From Brasilonema sp. UFV-L1 (GTDB lineage: Bacteria; Cyanobacteriota; Cyanobacteriia; Cyanobacteriales; Nostocaceae), in assembly GCF_012912105.1 (NCBI RefSeq), contig NZ_QMEA01000037.1:1-48225 (forward strand): a stretch of DNA of 48,225 nt, written 5' to 3'. This document shows, piece by piece, positions 1 to 6,720 of this stretch (the first letter of the stretch is position 1; every line of letters begins with the position of its first letter). The translations under genes were made by a program, and so were the position numbers. The notes beneath the pieces were generated by a model. The model had not been told where the DNA came from and did not search any database. It saw only the letters and a program-made list of their open reading frames with translations.

Positions 1-340
1 GTGAATAAAGCAGTTTACACACAAAGCTTGTTCCACCCGCCTTACCTATCACTAAAGTTTAGGAATCCTTGCCCGCTTCAACCCAAATCTTTGAAATTCC
101 ACCTCCCTGTTCACCTACGGCTAAAGTAGGACGACCACCCTCTTCGCCTATTGCTAAAGTAGTGAGAGTGGAACCACCTGCTACTTGCTCCATATCTTCA
201 TCCGTGAGTTCTTGCTCAGCCTCTGTTTGCTCTTGTTCAGCATTTAATTTGGCTGCTTCTTGTTCGGAAAATTCGCGTTCAAATGGATGTTGTGTCATGT
301 TTTCCTCCTAGTGGGAAAGTTTTCTCTTGAATGTTACTGC
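1..340. repeat. Direct repeat, copy A (precursor gene plus flanks)
   Basis: This segment recurs 3188 bp downstream in near-gapless alignment. It covers the 3' flank of the precursor gene, the gene itself and its 5' leader. The first 50 bases are almost identical between copies, so the duplicated unit probably starts left of the window. It marks an old duplication of a precursor (and probably precursor-plus-ligase) unit. Confidence 0.9.
59..298 (-). CDS. Graspetide-like RiPP precursor peptide (copy A)
   Basis: A 79-residue peptide with an acidic, Glu/Gln-rich leader ending EDMEQVAGG (double-Gly cleavage site) at about residue 42. The start follows a strong AGGAGG five bases upstream. The core carries TTLAIGEE, matching the TTxxxxEE pattern known from plesiocin-type graspetides, then TLAVGEQGGG, so the T-x4-E-x-GG unit occurs twice. 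In that family an ATP-grasp ligase links Thr side chains to Glu side chains as esters. The link is supported by the remnant of such a ligase next to the paralogue at 3271-3486. No ligase is seen beside this copy, but its downstream side leaves the window. Lack of Cys argues against a lanthipeptide. Confidence 0.8.
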   Translation of the reverse strand: MTQHPFEREFSEQEAAKLNAEQEQTEAEQELTDEDMEQVAGGSTLTTLAIGEEGGRPTLAVGEQGGGISKIWVEAGKDS

Positions 341-638
341 TAGTAAAATGCGGTTCCAATCACCTTTTTTTTGCTGACCATTCATGTTTTTTTAGCTTTT
401 TGCAGTTTCGGGTTAACAGGATTGCAAGCACATATTATCAATAGTTTCAGGTCAGCACTAGCAGAAGTGAAAAAGTCTAATTTTTTGCCATAAAAACCTT
501 TACAAAAGAGCGAAAAAAACATGAATCAAGAGCGGAAAATACGTGAATGCAATCACGCTACATTGACTCTATGTTTAGGTAAAGAGGCTGCCCTAGAACA
601 GCTTTCAAGCTCAAAAGCCTAAAATCGTTCTAAATTTT

Positions 639-1148
639 ATGATGACCAATCCAATCAATTCCTACGAAGCTCTTCTCGAGCGGCTATGGACCGATAAAGA
701 CTTCAAAAACCGCTTCATTGCAGACCCGAAGCCGATACTCGCTGAGGTTGGGGTTATGATTCCCGATTCCTTAAAGGTTGAAGTGCATGAAGACGGACCA
801 AACTTGCGGAATTATGTTTTGCCGAGAAAGGAGCAACTAGAAAGGTACAATCTGGAAGGACAAAATCCGATTATCAGTCAAGTCATACAACAAACTTTAG
901 TTGATGATGCCTTCAAAGCCAGATTGCTCCTGAACCCCAAGGCTTGTATCAAAGAGGTAACAAGTGAAGACATACCTGACGCTTTCACCATTTGCTTTCA
1001 TCAAGATACGCCAAGTGTCAAACACCTAGTCATTGCCACAAATCCGATCAATCAAGAACTGAGTGAGTCCGAACTGGAGATGGTTGCCGGTGGTATAACT
1101 TCCCCAAGCTTGATCAAACCTGGCGTTCTAGGTTTCGTTGCACTTTGA
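639..1148 (+). CDS. NHLP-type precursor with two tandem leader domains
   Basis: A 169-residue peptide whose leader contains two nitrile-hydratase-alpha-like (NHLP) repeats. One is near residues 5-65 (LLERLWTDKDFKNRFIADPK), the other near residues 80-135 (IQQTLVDDAFKARLLLNPK). It ends in ELEMVAGG at about residue 152. The core is ITSPSLIKPGVLGFVAL: three Ser/Thr-type residues, two Pro, no Cys, so no lanthionine can form within it. NHLP leaders normally have one such domain and total about 90-110 residues, so the doubling is unusual. No good ribosome site precedes ATG 639; ATG 642 is the alternative. No modifying gene is adjacent on this strand, so it may be served in trans by LanM or another enzyme of the island, and exported by the NHLM transporters. 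Confidence 0.85.
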   Translation: MMTNPINSYEALLERLWTDKDFKNRFIADPKPILAEVGVMIPDSLKVEVHEDGPNLRNYVLPRKEQLERYNLEGQNPIISQVIQQTLVDDAFKARLLLNPKACIKEVTSEDIPDAFTICFHQDTPSVKHLVIATNPINQELSESELEMVAGGITSPSLIKPGVLGFVAL

Positions 1149-1816
1149 TATCAAATCCGTTTAATCACTTATATGAGGTTCGGTTGATTACTTATCATTC
1201 ATTCCTGAAGAACCCCACCCCGCCAAAGCTGCGCTTAGGCTCCCCTCCCCTTAGCAAGGGGAGGGGATAAAGGGGAGCCAGCGCTGCAGGAGGGTTAGCC
1301 CGACCTAGGCGACTGGCGTGTGGGGTGCAGTCAACGTGGGAATTATAACTAATTAGCCGAACATGATATTACTGTAAATCTTCTCCGTGTCCTGCGTCCC
1401 CGCGTCTCCGTATTTGTCTTAACGATAAGTATTCAACCGGATTTTATATGACCATTTTTTGAATTCAAAATTCGCTCATTTAAAGTTCAAAATTTAAGAA
1501 AAATTTTGAATTGACAGTTGGGATACAAGCCCCTGGCTGCGGGAGCATGCCAAATGTGCAAGTTTACTGTCATGCTGAACAAAGCGAAGCGTAGTGAAGC
1601 ATCTCGCGAGATTCTTCGCTTCACTTCGTTACGCTCAGAATGACAAACAGAGGTATTTTTGCCAAATTGGGATGCTCCCCTGGATGCGCGACATGGAAAA
1701 CAAAAAAAGCGCAGCATCCTTGCTTCAAGCCCCTGGCTTTAGCCATAGGGTATTATTTTTGAATTTTGAATTTTGAATTGTTTTGACCCCATACCTTCAG
1801 CTATAGGAGTCATCCT
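1149..1816. other. Repeat-rich intergenic region
   Basis: No convincing gene. It holds a GC-rich extragenic repeat with a perfect 11-bp stem (1242-1252 with 1256-1266), a second palindromic element (about 1569-1644, beginning GTCATGCTGA and ending TCAGAATGAC), and ATTCAAA/TTGAATT-type heptamer stretches around 1461-1515 and 1755-1780. These look like dispersed cyanobacterial repeats. Confidence 0.7.
1569..1644. repeat. Imperfect palindromic dispersed repeat
   Basis: The ends GTCATGCTGA and TCAGAATGAC are imperfect inverted copies. The interior pairs GAAGCGTAGTGAAGC with GCTTCACTTCG around a CTCGCGAG centre. It resembles short non-coding dispersed elements rather than a gene; the reading frames crossing it carry only repeat sequence. 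Confidence 0.6.
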
Positions 1817-2611
1817 GTGGAACAATCAATTCTCTCATCTCAAAATCAATTGACTTACGAAACTCAGCGGATTAGGTTGGAAGAGTTAAAGCCTACTGCC
1901 CTTCAGGTTCGTAAAAGAGCGATTGAGGCTCGCTCTGTTGGTGGGATGTTCAAGTCACTCCAAGTCTCCTCCTACAACCTTGGCGGGTGGAGAAGCATGT
2001 TTGAAGAATATGTGCCGCAGCCCCTTAGCTCGAATGGCAACTCTGAAAATTCCAAAACCAGTAAGCGCCCGCTCACCAATTTAGCGCTGTCAGTAGAGAC
2101 TTCCACATCAGCCGACTCTCGCTTGAGCCTGAGTCGCCGTGAATCTACCCCATCAATCTCCGATGTAGTGACAATGCCTCTTTGCCCAAGCGGACGACCA
2201 GAAGCTGACGAAGCTGTTGTGTTTGGTGTGGTGGGAGGAACTTTAGCCGCACCCCAGGTGGGATATCTTACCGAGGCGGTACCAGTCAGTGAGGATGTCT
2301 TGGCACTATCTGGTTCCGTGGAACCCACAGAAATATTCCGCATAGCCTCCAGTTGTGCCGGTCATGATTGCAAGCACTTTGACGGCTCTCGCTGCCGCCT
2401 AGCCATGCGGATTGTGGAGCAATTACCCCCTGTTGTCGAAGCACTGCCAGCCTGTCAAATTCGCTCGCATTGCCGATGGTGGCAGCAAGAAGGAAAAGCT
2501 GCTTGCCAGCGCTGTCCTCAAGTAGTAACAGACAACTACTATGTGTCTGGTCTGGTACGGCAAGTAGCGGCTCCCAATGAATTGTCGCAGTCAGTTCAGC
2601 AGGAAAAATAA
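1817..2611 (+). CDS. Unknown protein with Cys-rich C-terminal domain
   Basis: A 264-residue protein starting at GTG with AGGAG seven bases upstream. The first ~170 residues are Ser/Thr/Pro-rich with low complexity around 70-115. The end (from Cys180) has seven Cys spaced C-x4-C-x7-C-x19-C-x5-C-x10-C-x2-C with added His, including CAGHDCKHFDGSRC and AACQRCP. This suggests a metal-binding (Zn or Fe-S) module. I do not recognise a named family with certainty; it resembles conserved cyanobacterial hypotheticals. It stands alone, followed by a hairpin-bearing intergenic stretch. Whether it belongs to the RiPP island is unclear. Confidence 0.75.
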   Translation: MEQSILSSQNQLTYETQRIRLEELKPTALQVRKRAIEARSVGGMFKSLQVSSYNLGGWRSMFEEYVPQPLSSNGNSENSKTSKRPLTNLALSVETSTSADSRLSLSRRESTPSISDVVTMPLCPSGRPEADEAVVFGVVGGTLAAPQVGYLTEAVPVSEDVLALSGSVEPTEIFRIASSCAGHDCKHFDGSRCRLAMRIVEQLPPVVEALPACQIRSHCRWWQQEGKAACQRCPQVVTDNYYVSGLVRQVAAPNELSQSVQQEK

Positions 2612-2659
2612 CGCTACTACTATTCACTTTTCATAGAGCGCGAAAATATTCTCTGAAAA

Positions 2660-2715
2660 AACGTTTTGACTGTCGAAAGTTGTTTGTCCAAAACAATTTA
2701 GGCAGTCAAAACGTT
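2660..2715. repeat. Nested hairpin element
   Basis: A 13-bp perfect inverted repeat (AACGTTTTGACTG at 2660-2672 with CAGTCAAAACGTT at 2703-2715) encloses a second perfect stem, TTGTTT/AAACAA (2680-2685 with 2691-2696). It lies about 50 bases past the stop of the preceding gene. It could be a MITE-like repeat or an RNA-processing or termination structure; there is no U-run directly after it. Confidence 0.65.
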
Positions 2716-2782
2716 GTGGTGTTAGTTTATCAAAAGCTGAACTATAGCAATCCTCCGCAGATTTGTGAGAATTGAAAGCCAC

Positions 2783-2815
2783 AGATCCCCGACTTCTTTG
2801 AGAAGTCGGGGATCT
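2783..2815. terminator. GC-rich hairpin repeat (terminator-like)
   Basis: A perfect 15-bp stem (AGATCCCCGACTTCT with AGAAGTCGGGGATCT) and a 3-base loop, followed by TGTTT. The same hairpin type is widespread between cyanobacterial genes. It lies between the plus-strand 264-residue gene and the minus-strand ligase remnant, where a bidirectional terminator would fit. Confidence 0.6.
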
Positions 2816-2857
2816 TGTTTCGTGTGCGTGTATTCTATGCAAGTAAGAATCGCTATA

Positions 2858-3113
2858 TTAGCTTATCAAAAGTTGAACTAATTTCTTAGTAATGGGAAAA
2901 CCCGTTTGTTGCTCAAAGTAGAGAAACATGGGACTGGGATTAGTCTCTAAAAATACATATTCTCGCCTAGGTTGATGACGCCAATCAATTGCTGTCCACT
3001 CCAACATGAATGCCTTGGCGATCGCCAAACACGGTGGCACTAGCTTGTGTCAGTGCAAAATGTATGTGGGCAGCATGAGCATCTTTGGCATCACCTAGAA
3101 TTAAAATATTCAT
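2858..3113 (-). pseudogene. ATP-grasp graspetide ligase remnant (internal deletion)
   Basis: Reading leftward from ATG 3113, about 28 codons give MNILILGDAKDAHAAHIHFA and on to QASATV, the usual start of MvdC/MvdD-like ATP-grasp peptide ligases. About 50 codons in a different frame then give EYVFLETNPSPMFLYFE followed by TGFPITKKLVQLL, the usual C-terminus of the same enzymes (Glu-x-Asn metal-binding motif, then the closing helix). Members of this family are roughly 320 residues, so about three quarters of the gene is deleted. The frame changes at the junction, near a GGCGATCGCC palindrome around 3017-3026. It directly follows the precursor at 3271-3486, the expected order of a graspetide operon. 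The frame 2858-3040 is open by itself (GTG start) but should not be called a functional gene. Confidence 0.75.
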
Positions 3114-3188
3114 TCACCGAAAGAATGGATTGAATAATACGACGTTTCAAACCTTGGTTACATAGAGGGATATTCCACAAGGGCGGGT

Positions 3189-3528
3189 GTGAATAAAGCA
3201 GTTTACACACAAAGCTTGTTCCACCCGCCTTACCTATCACTAAGGTTTAGGAATTTCCACCCGCTTCAACTCAAGTCTTTAAAATTCCACCTCCCTGTTC
3301 ACCTATGCCCCAAGTAAGATGACCACCCCCTTCGTTTATTCCTTTAGTAATAGCTATCGAGCCACCAGCCACTTGGTCAGTATCCTCATCCGTGAGTTCT
3401 TGTTCAGTATCTTTTGGCTCTTGTTCAGCATTTAATTTGGCTGCTTTTTGTTCGGACAATTCGTGTTCAAATGGATGTTGTGTCATGTTTTCCTCGTAAT
3501 GGAAACGTTTTCTCTTGAATGCTACTGC
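3189..3528. repeat. Direct repeat, copy B
   Basis: Second copy of the 1-340 segment at constant offset 3188. The flank, gene and leader (CTCTTGAATG, CTGCTAGTAAAAT) are retained. The core-coding part has diverged most and the coding end carries a nonsense change. Confidence 0.9.
3271..3486 (-). CDS. Graspetide-like RiPP precursor (copy B, C-terminally truncated)
   Basis: A 71-residue paralogue of the 59-298 peptide with a well conserved leader ending EDTDQVAGG. The core has ITKGINEGGG and LTWGIGEQGGG, so the two T-x4-E units survive but the doubled TT/EE of copy A is lost. Gapless comparison shows the copy-A Trp codon TGG (in SKIW) is TGA here, removing eight residues. Together with the deleted ligase just downstream, this suggests copy B is decaying, or that it relies on a ligase elsewhere. 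Start chosen at ATG 3486, preceded by GAGG. Confidence 0.75.
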   Translation of the reverse strand: MTQHPFEHELSEQKAAKLNAEQEPKDTEQELTDEDTDQVAGGSIAITKGINEGGGHLTWGIGEQGGGILKT

Positions 3529-3585
3529 TAGTAAAATTCTGTTACCATTACCTTTTTTTCAAAAAAAATCACCTTTTTGTCGCTG

Positions 3586-4191
3586 TTATTGAACAGCCTT
3601 ATACTGTATTTCAAACTCTGGAATCTGCTGAAGTCGAGATTCACTTAAATTGTACTGCTCGCAAACTAAACTGATACGAGCCTGTGAACTTTTGACTTCA
3701 TTGACTAAATGTCTTAAATTACCCCGAAAATAAAGCAGGGTGTTTGTCTGAGGCTGAATTTGTGCAACTTGATGCTCACGATTTTGAAGCACTAGTTCTC
3801 CTCCTTGCAGGTCAGGTGGTATTTGGACATAGAGCACACTCACAACATTTGGAATGGCGATAAACTTACCATAAGCAGAAAGGCTGCAATCAATATGTGG
3901 TTCTACACGAGCTCCCCCCTCTAATACCAAGGGATTAAGATAAAATGCGTTACACGTAGGCTCTAGGACTACTTTTAAATAAGGTTGGAAGAAGGGAAAG
4001 TGCCGTTCAACCTCACTGATGCTTGAGCGTTTAAAGACTACCGAGAATCCCTTAGTTTCTGCAAAGCTGTCACTTAATTGGCTCGCCGCTAAGTAGGGGG
4101 AAAACAAAATTTGTGATCGCAAAGTGTTTAGGTAGTCACGGGGAAATGTTTGTGACCTGAGTTGGTAATACTTATTTGTAGTTATTTGCAT
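3586..4191 (-). CDS. 2OG-Fe(II) dioxygenase-type protein
   Basis: A 201-residue protein with the double-stranded beta-helix oxygenase signature. The Fe ligands are the His and Asp of VEPHIDCSL (about residues 98-100) and the distal His of LRHLVNEV (about 161), with the 2-oxoglutarate-binding Arg in ARISLV ten residues later. The stretch PPDLQGGELVL is typical of prolyl-4-hydroxylase-like members. Such enzymes hydroxylate an unactivated carbon using O2 and 2-oxoglutarate. Its start overlaps the end of the MBL-fold gene by 20 bases with GGAG ten bases upstream, indicating a co-translated pair. In this setting it is probably a RiPP tailoring hydroxylase; the substrate cannot be told from the sequence. 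Confidence 0.85.
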   Translation of the reverse strand: MQITTNKYYQLRSQTFPRDYLNTLRSQILFSPYLAASQLSDSFAETKGFSVVFKRSSISEVERHFPFFQPYLKVVLEPTCNAFYLNPLVLEGGARVEPHIDCSLSAYGKFIAIPNVVSVLYVQIPPDLQGGELVLQNREHQVAQIQPQTNTLLYFRGNLRHLVNEVKSSQARISLVCEQYNLSESRLQQIPEFEIQYKAVQ

Positions 4192-5650
4192 TGCTGTTAC
4201 TCTCTCCGTTTTTTATTTTTTTTCTCCTTACAAGAGTATTTCCCATGTTCATCATCAAGGTATTACTTTCATATAAACCGACACCATTGACATGGGTTTG
4301 TGCCCATTTGTCTACTTCTTTATAACGAACACTTTCAAAAATATCATTGTAAGGAAATCTTAAAGAGAGAGGTTCTTCGATTTTAAGTTCCTTGGGATTC
4401 AAGATTCCATGATTAGTAGCAACATAAATTTTTTTAAAGCTGCGATAGTTACCACCACCTTGAGCATAATCCCATCCTTTTATCCGTTTCAAAATGTTGT
4501 AAAAACTTGAAGCTGTAATGCTGGTAAAGAAATTAGCCAAAGGATTGCGACCTGGTCTTGCTTGAATATTTTCTTTGGAAAAGTCAAAATAAAATATGCT
4601 ATAAAAATTAGGAAAAACTACTTCAAGTTGATAAATTACTTGCCAACGGCAATGCTCTATAAATAAAGAAGCTTTATTCTCCATAAAGAATTTTGGCAGA
4701 TTTAAACAGACTTCTTCATTAATTGCTTCTTTCATCTCATCAAGACTATAATTCTCTGGATTGTCGTCAACTAGCTTACTTTCTACCTTCACAGGCGAAA
4801 AATCTAAGCTGTCTCTATTATCTTCAACCTTCTTGACAAATTGACACATTTCTTGAAAATGGCAAAATTCGCCATTTTTAAAGGCTAGTATGTCTCCTGG
4901 GTCTAAAGCAAAGATGTTTTCTCCTATTTCTGGAAAAACCATCCTTACATCTTTACAAAATTGTTCTCGTGATACTGGGAATACAATTTGGTTCAGCCAA
5001 GATGAACCATTGATAAATTTAACGCCATTGGCTCCTGGAGCAATTGCCTTTGGTCGAATTAAACCGACTTTTTCAAGTAACTCGTTGTATTGGGAGTAAG
5101 GAAAAGATAAACTATAATTATTTTGGTAGTTGATTTCTAACATTGGTTGCCAAGCTGCTAATAAAAAATCAATATTCGGATAGCGAGATTTTACAAAACG
5201 AATTGTATCTAGACTGACTATCGTGTCTACTTGATTCCAGAAAACTCCAGATTCATCAGCAAATACTATGCCATATTCAGGTACGCGGTTTTCTGAGCGG
5301 GTTGCCATTAGACGGGTGGAACCAAGCTGAACTTCGCTAAAATCTCTCAAATAATAAATTTGCGAATATCCTAATTTACGGAGACAACTCTCCAACAGTT
5401 GGTCCTTAGGAATCAAGACATCAACTGTTTTTGGTAAATAAGCAAGAGAGCGAATGTCAAAGTGATCCAAATGCCGATGAGATATGATGAGCAGATCAAA
5501 TTCCGGAAGTTGTTCGTGAATCACTTCTCGCTTTGGACATACATCCTCTATACCTTCGCCGTGTGAATCCCAAAGCACGGGGTCTATGAGAATCTTAGAA
5601 TCTTGCGTTTCTACAAATATCGAAGCATGTCCAATCATGTGAATTTTCAT
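4172..5650 (-). CDS. MBL-fold metallohydrolase-like protein (paralogue 1)
   Basis: A 492-residue protein. The first ~250 residues are a metallo-beta-lactamase fold of the UlaG-like type: GHASIF near residue 8 and H58-x-H60-x-D62-H63 in SHRHLDHF. The second half (about 270-492) is a separate conserved region with FIEHCRWQVIYQLE and a C-terminal SNTLMMNMGNTLV. A GAGGTG site precedes ATG 5650. The paralogue at 38184-39623 has the same architecture but is paired with a peptide-arginase-like gene, while this one is coupled to a 2OG oxygenase. The substrate is unknown; hydrolase or oxidase chemistry at a dinuclear metal site is what the fold predicts. Confidence 0.85.
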   Translation of the reverse strand: MKIHMIGHASIFVETQDSKILIDPVLWDSHGEGIEDVCPKREVIHEQLPEFDLLIISHRHLDHFDIRSLAYLPKTVDVLIPKDQLLESCLRKLGYSQIYYLRDFSEVQLGSTRLMATRSENRVPEYGIVFADESGVFWNQVDTIVSLDTIRFVKSRYPNIDFLLAAWQPMLEINYQNNYSLSFPYSQYNELLEKVGLIRPKAIAPGANGVKFINGSSWLNQIVFPVSREQFCKDVRMVFPEIGENIFALDPGDILAFKNGEFCHFQEMCQFVKKVEDNRDSLDFSPVKVESKLVDDNPENYSLDEMKEAINEEVCLNLPKFFMENKASLFIEHCRWQVIYQLEVVFPNFYSIFYFDFSKENIQARPGRNPLANFFTSITASSFYNILKRIKGWDYAQGGGNYRSFKKIYVATNHGILNPKELKIEEPLSLRFPYNDIFESVRYKEVDKWAQTHVNGVGLYESNTLMMNMGNTLVRRKKIKNGESNSNANNYK

Positions 5651-6128
5651 GGTTCACCTCTGTTATTATTAGGGTTCTTCTCTTTAAAAGAAAGCCGAAC
5701 AGGACAGTAACGTGGCGCTGAATAGTGTAACGATGCATGAATATCTAATTCAGCCTAGTAAATGTATGAACCCTGTTACAATACAGAATTTTTCGTTAAT
5801 ACTGGCAATTTTTCAGGTGTTATCACAAAAGCGTTATTTTAGAGCACATCTAGAAAATATCAGGAGTTGACAAGACCAAATCGAACAAGTCACTAGCTGA
5901 ACAAATTCCGCGTAATTCTTCAAAGTATAAACAGAGCAATCTCTACTAAAACTTAAATTAATAGCAAGGTAGTAACAGAAAAAATGTGAGTCAAACTGAA
6001 AAATTGTGCATTGTAATCGAGTGTTGTATCCCACAAACTAATAAACAGTAAAGCGCTGTAAGGAGAGCTTCAAATAACTCTCGGGTGCAGCGGAGATTCA
6101 ACTAAATCAAACTACAGGAGATACTCAA
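5651..6128. other. Divergent promoter region
   Basis: This region separates the leftward MBL/oxygenase pair from the rightward lanthipeptide unit. No credible coding frame. It includes the shared 49-bp element (5984-6032), and CAGGAG at 6115-6120 serves the 6129 start. Confidence 0.6.
5984..6032 (+). promoter_or_regulatory. Shared upstream element, copy 1
   Basis: Begins ATGTGAGTC, has a centre ATTGTGCATTGT and ends GTGTTGTATCCC. It aligns without gaps to 11212-11260 and 26615-26663 and lies 96 bases before the lanthipeptide precursor start. Whether it is a promoter, an activator site or a transcribed leader cannot be decided here. Confidence 0.65.
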
Positions 6129-6455
6129 ATGTCAGAAATGAATCAACAACCTAGTGATGGAATGAGCAAACATGCTCTGGAAAGAGAACTAATTGCCCGT
6201 GCCTATAAAGATACAACATTTAAGCAAAAGCTGCTGAGTAATCCTAAGGCAACGGTAGGAGAGATTTTAGGGGTAGAGTTTCCAGAATACTATGAAGTCA
6301 AAGTGTTTGAACAGCCTACAAACTCCCTCTACTTGGTGATTCCTCAAAATATTGAGAGTAATTCAGCAAATGCAGAGTTGAGTGAAGAAGAATTGGAAGC
6401 AGTCGCCGGTGGCTGTAGCTTCAAAGTCCTTTGGAGTGGACTTTGTGTAGATTAA
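6129..6455 (+). CDS. NHLP-type lanthipeptide precursor (LanA)
   Basis: A 108-residue peptide with a NHLP/nitrile-hydratase-like leader (LIARAYKDTTFKQKLLSNPK, then the FPEYYEVKVFE and NSLYLVIPQN strands) ending SEEELEAVAGG. The core is CSFKVLWSGLCVD: two Cys and two Ser in 13 residues, which suits up to two lanthionine rings. It is the only precursor in the window with a balanced Ser/Cys core, and the LanM gene starts 265 bases downstream, so the pairing is strong. CAGGAG lies eight bases before the ATG. Cleavage after GG by the C39 exporter is expected. Confidence 0.92.
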   Translation: MSEMNQQPSDGMSKHALERELIARAYKDTTFKQKLLSNPKATVGEILGVEFPEYYEVKVFEQPTNSLYLVIPQNIESNSANAELSEEELEAVAGGCSFKVLWSGLCVD

Positions 6456-6519
6456 TAGGCAACGCTCGATTATTGCTCTTGGCTACTTTGTTGTAGCACC
6501 TGCACAGTTATCAGATCTC

Positions 6520-6676
6520 AGAGGATATCTATCTTTAAGCCAAAGAACTTACTACTGTTTAGATATCCTCTCATTCTTTAGCTTGGAAATAAACCAAGTT
6601 AGTCAAGTTCAGCGCCAAAGTGTTGGAACCGGCTCAATTTATCGATTTCTAGCTTGATACTGTTTAGATATCCTCT
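6520..6676 (+). promoter_or_regulatory. Inverted and direct repeats between lanA and lanM
   Basis: AGAGGATATCT (6520-6530) pairs perfectly with AGATATCCTCT (6561-6571). A 19-base direct repeat, TACTGTTTAGATATCCTCT, occurs at 6553-6571 and 6658-6676, so the right arm has two alternative copies. Mutually exclusive pairings could attenuate read-through and set the precursor-to-synthetase ratio. Confidence 0.5.
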
Positions 6677-6720
6677 TCCTAAAAAGGATAATAAATCAAA
6701 GTCAGTTAAACAATATTATT

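Noticed and set aside
1487-1717. Minus-strand 76-codon frame
   Set aside because: It runs through a palindromic dispersed repeat and has no ribosome site or family resemblance.
2858-3040. Open 60-codon minus-strand frame as a functional gene
   Set aside because: It encodes only the C-terminal end of an ATP-grasp ligase, and the N-terminal end lies out of frame upstream; annotated as a pseudogene instead.
3586-4191. Graspetide or cyanobactin tailoring ligase
   Set aside because: HxD...H...R geometry and DSBH strands identify a 2OG-Fe(II) oxygenase, with no ATP-binding motif.
5834-6034. Minus-strand 66-codon frame
   Set aside because: Lies within the divergent promoter region and over the shared regulatory element; composition is not protein-like.
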